Source of the DNA: Myroides sp.
GTDB lineage: Bacteria; Bacteroidota; Bacteroidia; Flavobacteriales; Flavobacteriaceae
NCBI GenBank assembly: GCA_018384465.1
Contig: JAHAYQ010000087.1
Coordinates: 1 to 5,445, forward strand
Reading direction: 5' to 3'
DNA: 5,445 nucleotides
Part shown: piece after piece, positions 1 through 3,988 of the stretch
Numbering within the stretch: the stretch's first letter is position 1
Layout: every line of letters starts with the position of its first letter
Translations under genes and position numbers: made by a program
Notes under the pieces: model-generated
Told to the model about the DNA's origin: nothing
The model's input: the letters and a program-made list of their open reading frames with translations, nothing else
The model's database searches: none

Positions 1-101
1 ACCGTGCACTGAATTACAAAACAATAGAAGAGTTTAATAATCAAAATCAATTTTACAAAAATGTCGCTTAACTTAAACTGTAATTTTTATTTGCATATCC
101 A
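1..101 (+). mobile_element. Right end of an IS3-family-like insertion sequence (left part outside window)
   Basis: The segment holds the C-terminal coding end of a transposase, a 30-bp untranslated tail and a plausible terminus. Reading toward the flank, the tail ends TTGCATATCCA at 91-101; a CA end about 30 bp after the orfB stop is typical of IS3-family right ends. The matching left end (starting TGGATATGCAA) is not seen anywhere in the window, so the rest of the element must lie upstream of position 1. The exact boundary at 101 is inferred from the CA end and cannot be confirmed without the left end and its 3-4 bp target duplication. The aroQ start codon lies 67 bp beyond the proposed end. 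Confidence 0.6.
3..71 (+). CDS. IS3-family transposase (orfB, DDE integrase type), C-terminal fragment
   Basis: Only the last 22 residues are in the window: RALNYKTIEEF, then NNQNQFYKNVA and a TAA stop. The bases AC at 1-2 are the end of the previous codon and would allow His. This matches the well-known C-terminal signature of IS3/IS150-type rve integrases (YNxxRxHxALxYxTPxEF), in which a Tyr-Thr step leads into a final E-E-F helix close to the end of the protein. The catalytic DDE core would lie upstream, outside the window, so activity cannot be judged. The call rests on a short tail plus the position of a CA terminus just downstream. Related IS481-type integrases share this tail and cannot be excluded. 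Confidence 0.7.
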   Translation, partial: RALNYKTIEEFNNQNQFYKNVA

Positions 102-168
102 AACAATAAGTAATAAAAGTAGGTAGACAATTTTTTTTTGGTACTTTTACTTAATAAGTATAAAAAGT

Positions 169-585
169 ATGAAAATAGCCATAATCAACGGACCTAATCT
201 TAATCTTCTTGGAGACCGAGAACCTCATATCTACGGAAATACTAAATTCGAGATATTCTTAAAAGAATTAAAAGAGGAGTTTAGTACAGTTGAACTAGAT
301 TATTACCAAAGTAATCATGAAGGTGATATCATTGATAAATTACAAGAGTGTGGATTCAGTTATGATGGTATTATACTAAATCCTGCCGCATATGCACATA
401 CATCCATAGCTATTGCTGACACAGTAAGAGCAATTAGTACCGATGTAGTGGAAGTGCATATTAGCAATGTTTATCAAAGAGAACCTTTTAGACAAAAGTC
501 GTATGTATCTGCTGCTGCAAAAGGGGTAATTTGTGGGTTTGGATTAGATTCCTATAGATTAGCAATACATTTTTTTGTAAAGTAA
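169..585 (+). CDS. aroQ: 3-dehydroquinate dehydratase, type II (AroQ)
   Basis: This cytosolic enzyme makes 3-dehydroshikimate from 3-dehydroquinate, the third step of the shikimate pathway. At 138 aa it has the usual type II length (dodecameric family). Visible active-site features are the N-terminal GPNLNLLG (8-15, Asn12), the lid loop REPHIYG with Arg17 and the proposed catalytic Tyr22, QSNHEG (47-52), Asn71, the HTS segment with His77, EVHISN with His97, and Arg104 and Arg108. It ends with the family's GFGLDSYRLAI stretch. Several positions differ from the common pattern: NPAAYAHTS instead of NPGAYTHTS, RQKSY instead of RHHSY or RRHSY, and SAAAKGV instead of SPxAKGV. The ATG follows an A-rich leader (TAAAAAG) with no Shine-Dalgarno site, and no exact -7 box was found upstream. 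An IS end lies 67 bp upstream, so native promoter sequence may have been lost. The family is certain; whether this is the only or main copy in the genome is unknown. Confidence 0.95.
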   Translation: MKIAIINGPNLNLLGDREPHIYGNTKFEIFLKELKEEFSTVELDYYQSNHEGDIIDKLQECGFSYDGIILNPAAYAHTSIAIADTVRAISTDVVEVHISNVYQREPFRQKSYVSAAAKGVICGFGLDSYRLAIHFFVK

Positions 586-600
586 AACCTTATACGCTAA

Positions 601-623
601 AGCAGATAGTTTTAACTATTGCT
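601..623. other. Small imperfect hairpin downstream of aroQ
   Basis: AGCA-g-ATAGTT at 601-611 pairs with AACTATTGCT at 614-623, leaving one bulged G and a TT loop. It starts 15 bp after the aroQ stop, where a terminator would be expected, but no T-run follows on the plus strand and none stands in the right place on the minus strand. It may stabilise the 3' end of the transcript, or it may be chance in AT-rich DNA. Confidence 0.3.
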
Positions 624-657
624 GAAACCACTAATTATAATTAAGGCTAAGAGTACG

Positions 658-717
658 TTAAGGATGCCTGATTATTTCTTTTATAGATTTATAATTTTCA
701 TCAAGAATCGCCCATAG
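658..717 (-). pseudogene. Unassigned coding-like scrap (19 codons plus stop)
   Basis: Reading the minus strand from 717 to 658 gives LWAILDENYK followed by SIKEIIRHP and a TAA stop. The charged, helical look resembles the C-terminus of a real protein more than random AT-rich sequence does. It begins directly after an in-frame TAG (718-720), is not in frame with the sigma fragment just upstream, and has no start codon of its own. I do not recognise the family. It could be the broken tail of another gene, possibly a mobile-element gene, that was joined to the sigma gene when that gene lost its 3' end, or it could be chance. The 586-723 gap holds nothing else that I can support. Confidence 0.25.
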
Positions 718-723
718 CTAATC

Positions 724-1059
724 TTATAAATACACACACCATAACAACCCTGTATAAAATGTAGCTAATTCAGTATATTTAAACTGGTAATTTCCTATAT
801 CAATAGAAGTGGTTTTTACTTTTTTTGAACTTCTTCTATACAAAGAAATAGCCGTATTTAATCCCACCCTGTATGCCCAAGTACTAAATTTAGAGTTGCC
901 TTTAAAAGTTTTATAGGCTTGCCACAACTGTATAGATATTTCTTGAAATAAATCATTGTGTTCCTCTAAATTGTCCGTATATATTCGACAAATCTTGTGA
1001 ATAATATTTTGATGTTCGTCTAAGAGTTTTATAAAATCTTGTTCTAAATTTTCTTTCAT
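724..1059 (-). pseudogene. ECF-type sigma-70 factor, truncated after region 2
   Basis: An intact ECF sigma factor directs RNA polymerase to a small promoter set: region 2 binds the core enzyme and the -10 element, region 4 the -35 element. The first 85 or so residues match region 2 well: DLFQEISIQLWQAY (36-49) is the core-binding helix, and FSTWAYRVGLNTA (58-70) followed by LYRRSSKK is the promoter-melting and -10 segment. After about residue 98 the sequence runs into FYTGLLWCVYL and a stop, giving 111 aa where relatives have roughly 160-170. All of region 4, with its helix-turn-helix, is missing, and no reading frame in 586-723 restores it. The start ATG at 1059 fits the family's usual MKENLEQDF-like beginning. 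The loss looks like a deletion or rearrangement rather than a point stop, because the following DNA does not look like sigma sequence in any frame. A functional region-2-only protein is possible but less likely. Confidence 0.75.
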
Positions 1060-1078
1060 TACATATCAACCCAATTTT

Positions 1079-1164
1079 TTTACAAAGTAACATTTTTTTT
1101 GCATAAAAACACTTAATAACTAAAAACATAATATTAATACGCCAATTCCTAATTACTTTGTAAA
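1079..1164. repeat. 12-bp perfect inverted repeat in the sigma/ndh divergent promoter region
   Basis: TTTACAAAGTAA at 1079-1090 and its exact reverse complement TTACTTTGTAAA at 1153-1164 are separated by 62 bp. Each arm reads toward one of the divergent genes and stops a similar distance from its start codon: 19 bp before the sigma ATG (1059) and 26 bp before the ndh ATG (1191). The repeat does not extend beyond 12 bp on either side. The arms overlap or abut the proposed -7 boxes, so they are probably part of two similar promoters; a paired operator is the alternative. Confidence 0.6.
1083..1090 (-). promoter_or_regulatory. Possible -7 box of the sigma factor gene
   Basis: On the minus strand this reads TTACTTTG, one mismatch from the flavobacterial TAnnTTTG consensus, 23 bp before the sigma gene ATG. 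No TTG-type -33 box is visible at the usual distance. It lies inside the left arm of the 12-bp inverted repeat. Confidence 0.4.
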
Positions 1165-1168
1165 TTTG
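1161..1168 (+). promoter_or_regulatory. Flavobacterial -7 promoter box for ndh
   Basis: TAAATTTG is an exact match to the Bacteroidota -7 consensus TAnnTTTG, placed 22 bp before the ndh ATG, so the predicted leader is short. No clear -33 TTG element is present. The shared string ATTTGTACT also occurs at the -7 box of the ferredoxin gene (3597-3605). Confidence 0.65.
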
Positions 1169-1190
1169 TACTGTTTAAATTTAAATAAGT

Positions 1191-2486
1191 ATGCTGAATA
1201 TACCAGATTCTAGTAATCCTAGAGTTGTAATTATAGGTGGCGGTTTTGCAGGCGTGTCTATTGCGCGCAAGTTAAAGAATAAAAACTTCCAAGTAGTTTT
1301 GTTAGATAAGCACAACTACCACAATTTTCAACCATTGATGTATCAGGTAGCAACCGGTGGATTGGAAGCAGGATCTATTGCCTATCCTATTAGAAAAATT
1401 GTAAAGGAACATCCAGAGGCGTTTTTTAGAATGACCTTGGTGGAAAGAATAGATACCGAAAACAAAAAGGTAATTACCGATATTGGTACCATTTATTATG
1501 ATTACGTGGTAATTGCTACCGGATCTACCAATAACTATTTTGGAAATACCGAGGTAGAAAAAAACAGTATGGTTATGAAAACCATACCAGAAGCCTTAGA
1601 CATTCGTAGTTTAATGTTAGAGAATTTTGAGCTAGCACTACAAACAAATGATATGGAAGAGCGCAAAGCGTTAATGAACTTTGTGATTGTAGGAGCAGGA
1701 CCAACAGGCGTGGAATTAGCAGGAGCTTTAGCGGAAATGAAAAACGCAGTTTTTCCTAAGGATTATCCAGATTTAGATATTTCTATGATGGAAATTAATT
1801 TGGTTCAAGGTTCAGATCGCGTGTTAGATGCAATGTCTAAACGCTCATCAAAAGCAGCTCAAAAATTTTTGAATGATTTAGGTGTAAAAATTCATTTAAA
1901 AACCATAGTAACTAATTACGACGGACAAACCGTAACCACAAAAGACGGCCCAAGTTTTAAAACACAAGCAATGATTTGGTCGGCAGGAGTGAAAGGTGCG
2001 CCGGTTGATGGGGTAGCACAAGCAGTAGATCGCGCCACTCGAATTAAAGTGAACGAATACAACCAAGTAGAAGGCTTTACCGATGTATTTGCCTTGGGTG
2101 ATGTAGCTGCCATGTACGGTGAAAAATACCAATTTGGACATCCTATGATGGCACAACCAGCCATTCAGCAAGGTGCGTTATTAGCAGAAAACTTAGAGCG
2201 ATTAGTAAAAAAACAATCAATGAAAAAGTTTGTTTATAACGACAAAGGTTCTATGGCAACTATTGGTAGAAACAAAGCGGTAGTAGATTTACCTAAATTA
2301 CATTTCAACGGTATTTTTGCATGGTTTGTATGGATGTTTGTTCACTTGTTTTCGCTAATCGGTTTTAAAAACAAAGTTTTAGTTTTCTGGAGTTGGGTGT
2401 ACAACTACTTTGTATTTGATCGTGAATCGCGAGTAATTATTCGTTCGTATCGAAAAAACAGAGATGTCAAAAAAACGATTGATTAA
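1191..2486 (+). CDS. ndh: Type II NADH:quinone oxidoreductase (NDH-2)
   Basis: This single-subunit, non-proton-pumping flavoprotein moves electrons from NADH to the membrane quinone pool. The 431 aa length is normal. The FAD-binding Rossmann motif GGGFAG is at 16-21, the NADH-binding motif GAGPTGVELAG at 168-178, and the second FAD contact ALGDVA at 301-306 with Asp304. AQPAIQQG (321-328) is the AQxxxQ-type quinone-site motif of NDH-2. The C-terminus has two hydrophobic stretches (about 373-391 and 395-409) that anchor such enzymes at the inner face of the cytoplasmic membrane, then a basic tail. The first codon is the ATG at 1191, ten residues before the first beta strand, which is typical. 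The leader is A-rich and lacks a Shine-Dalgarno site. It is divergent from the truncated sigma gene and convergent with the DUF3810 gene, so it is probably transcribed alone. Sulfide:quinone reductases are relatives but lack this tail and quinone motif. Confidence 0.93.
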   Translation: MLNIPDSSNPRVVIIGGGFAGVSIARKLKNKNFQVVLLDKHNYHNFQPLMYQVATGGLEAGSIAYPIRKIVKEHPEAFFRMTLVERIDTENKKVITDIGTIYYDYVVIATGSTNNYFGNTEVEKNSMVMKTIPEALDIRSLMLENFELALQTNDMEERKALMNFVIVGAGPTGVELAGALAEMKNAVFPKDYPDLDISMMEINLVQGSDRVLDAMSKRSSKAAQKFLNDLGVKIHLKTIVTNYDGQTVTTKDGPSFKTQAMIWSAGVKGAPVDGVAQAVDRATRIKVNEYNQVEGFTDVFALGDVAAMYGEKYQFGHPMMAQPAIQQGALLAENLERLVKKQSMKKFVYNDKGSMATIGRNKAVVDLPKLHFNGIFAWFVWMFVHLFSLIGFKNKVLVFWSWVYNYFVFDRESRVIIRSYRKNRDVKKTID

Positions 2487-3553
2487 TCTATAGGATGAAA
2501 TTTTTTATTGTAATTAATCAATAAGCCTACAAATCGGTTATATGATTGAATACCTTCTTTTTGATTGTTGATTTTTAAAAATCGACCGTAAAGATGTTTG
2601 AAGAAAAACGAAGAAACGTTTCGCTTGCTTTGCCAAAACTGCTCGGTATCAGCTATATTTTGTTGAACTCCGGGGTTTAAAAGGTTAAAAAGTAATTGAT
2701 AGGTTTCTTCGTTTTGATTTCTATATTGTTTTAAACAATATTTTAAAGCGTACAAATTAGCGGCGTATTGAAAAGCTAAATCGTCACTTTGCAACATCAC
2801 CATATAACCAAAGAAATTAGCTTCGGTTTCACTAGCAATACCTAATTGATGCGCCATTTCATGGGCCACAGTAATAGGCATACCTATGGTCGGAATTTCA
2901 ATATTCACTTGATTTTCATGAGTAAATGGATTGAAATAGCCACTAAATCCCATATAAGACTGTACCTTAGAAAACAAAGAAGGTTTTACATCGTTGATAG
3001 CATTTGTAATTAAAACATTTTGTAAATGATTGGGCAATCGTTTATAATTTTGTTTGGCTGTGATATTAAAACGGTTTAAATCTTTTTCTATTATTACTTT
3101 TTGATCGCGATTGTTTGTAAGTTGTATATGTTGCTCGTTAACTACTTGCAGCAGTGCATAGGTTTGATTTTCTAACTCTTTTTCGCTGTAAGTTTTATCT
3201 AAGGTTAATTGGTGAAAAACGCTGTACTTGTAGTTATTGAATCCCCAAAATAACTGAAACAGTCCAAAAAATAACAAAGTAGCGGTTGCTATGAATAAGG
3301 CAAGTGATTTAAATTTTTTCATTCGAATGTAAACAACTGTTTGGTAAACAAGAAAAATAATTACCAGAGCATATAGTACATCGCCTACAGAAAAAGACAC
3401 TGTATTAGTAAACCATCCCAAAACTTTATCTAATTGTACATACCATTTTTGGTGATAAATTTCTGTAAAAAAGTCAGGATAGTATGGGGCAAAGTAATAA
3501 GCAGGTAATACACCTATTAGTAAAATAAAAACAACAATAACTTTTTTCTTCAT
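2483..3553 (-). CDS. DUF3810 family membrane protein with zincin (HExxH) motif
   Basis: The 356-aa protein has three predicted membrane segments in its first third: about 4-21 (signal-anchor-like), 54-76 and 83-104. A long soluble domain follows. That domain holds HEMAH at 231-235 (His231, Glu232, His235), the gluzincin-type zinc and catalytic motif, and SETEAN at 241-246, whose Glu242 or Glu244 is the likely third zinc ligand. This arrangement is characteristic of the Bacteroidota family DUF3810, a probable membrane-bound zinc peptidase whose substrate is not known to me. The soluble domain probably lies on the periplasmic side, but topology is inferred. The ATG at 3553 starts a natural MKKK-hydrophobic leader. 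Its stop interlocks with that of ndh in TTAA (2483-2486). The 69-bp spacer shared with the divergent ferredoxin gene has no exact -7 box on this strand, so its promoter is not identified. Confidence 0.88.
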   Translation of the reverse strand: MKKKVIVVFILLIGVLPAYYFAPYYPDFFTEIYHQKWYVQLDKVLGWFTNTVSFSVGDVLYALVIIFLVYQTVVYIRMKKFKSLALFIATATLLFFGLFQLFWGFNNYKYSVFHQLTLDKTYSEKELENQTYALLQVVNEQHIQLTNNRDQKVIIEKDLNRFNITAKQNYKRLPNHLQNVLITNAINDVKPSLFSKVQSYMGFSGYFNPFTHENQVNIEIPTIGMPITVAHEMAHQLGIASETEANFFGYMVMLQSDDLAFQYAANLYALKYCLKQYRNQNEETYQLLFNLLNPGVQQNIADTEQFWQSKRNVSSFFFKHLYGRFLKINNQKEGIQSYNRFVGLLINYNKKFHPID

Positions 3554-3593
3554 TTTTAAACACTTTATTTAGAATAAATAAAAATTAATTATT

Positions 3594-3601
3594 TATATTT
3601 G
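3594..3601 (+). promoter_or_regulatory. Flavobacterial -7 promoter box for the ferredoxin gene
   Basis: TATATTTG matches TAnnTTTG exactly and lies 21 bp before the ATG at 3623. A TTG at 3599-3601 could be read as an upstream in-frame start, but it forms the end of this box, so transcription would begin downstream of it. That supports the ATG. Confidence 0.65.
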
Positions 3602-3622
3602 TACTCGTTAAAGATAAGGATA

Positions 3623-3886
3623 ATGAGTAAATGTAAATCTTTTAATGAAGTAATTTATTTTTGTAACGGAAAAAAATGTTGCAGATACAATGAAGAGGCA
3701 AAATCGTGTATTAAAGAATTACTATCCGAAAGCGGATTAAATAAAAGTGTTTCATTAGAAAAAATGAAATGTCAGGGCATGTGTAAAAGCGCACCTGTTT
3801 TTTACATCGATTCCGAAAAAAAATATAAGAAAGAAGTAACCAAGAAAAAAGCTAAAAAGTTATTTGATAAATACATTGTTGCATAA
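3623..3886 (+). CDS. Thioredoxin-like [2Fe-2S] ferredoxin
   Basis: This 87-aa protein probably carries one [2Fe-2S] cluster and acts as a small soluble electron carrier. The expected four-cysteine pattern is present: FCNGKKC (Cys14 and Cys19, CxxxxC) after the first strand, and CQGMC (Cys50 and Cys54, CxxxC) followed by SAPVFYID, the cis-proline-containing APV step typical of the NuoE and thioredoxin-like ferredoxin fold. Extra cysteines are Cys4, Cys20 and Cys29; Cys20 sits directly beside a ligand. The C-terminal part (66-83) is very lysine-rich and helical. The ATG at 3623 was chosen over an in-frame TTG at 3599 because AAGGA (3616-3620) stands just ahead of it, one of the few Shine-Dalgarno-like sites here, and because the TTG lies in the promoter box. 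A strong terminator follows, so the gene is monocistronic. The electron partner is unknown; proximity to ndh is not evidence of a joint role, since the DUF3810 gene separates them on the opposite strand. Confidence 0.85.
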   Translation: MSKCKSFNEVIYFCNGKKCCRYNEEAKSCIKELLSESGLNKSVSLEKMKCQGMCKSAPVFYIDSEKKYKKEVTKKKAKKLFDKYIVA

Positions 3887-3917
3887 CTTTTGAATTATTA
3901 TTGTTTTATTTTGTATG

Positions 3918-3951
3918 AGCCATTTTAAACGTTGTTTAAGGTGGCTTTTTT
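3918..3951 (+). terminator. Rho-independent terminator after the ferredoxin gene
   Basis: AGCCATTTTAAAC (3918-3930), a GTT loop (3931-3933) and GTTTAAGGTGGCT (3934-3946) form a 13-bp stem with two G-U wobble pairs, followed by an unbroken T-run to 3951. It lies 31 bp after the ferredoxin stop and separates that gene from pepD. Confidence 0.88.
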
Positions 3952-3963
3952 CTATAAAATAGC

Positions 3964-3971
3964 TAACTTTG
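3964..3971 (+). promoter_or_regulatory. Flavobacterial -7 promoter box for pepD
   Basis: TAACTTTG matches TAnnTTTG exactly and lies 17 bp before the pepD ATG, just after the terminator. The region where a -33 element would fall is occupied by the terminator stem and T-run, and no TTG is seen there. The predicted leader is very short. Confidence 0.6.
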
Positions 3972-3988
3972 AATCAAAATTAAATAAT

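Noticed and set aside
601..623. Hairpin after aroQ as a rho-independent terminator
   Set aside because: The stem is AT-rich with a bulge and no T-run follows on either strand, so it was listed only as a weak hairpin.
1896..2171. Two overlapping minus-strand open frames inside ndh (1896-2171 and 1916-2164)
   Set aside because: Both lie wholly within the well-conserved ndh coding region, have low-complexity or implausible protein sequence and no recognisable domain or start context; they are shadows.
3599..3622. TTG-started N-terminal extension of the ferredoxin (8 extra residues)
   Set aside because: The TTG is part of the exact -7 box TATATTTG, so it would not be transcribed, and the ATG at 3623 has its own AAGGA site.
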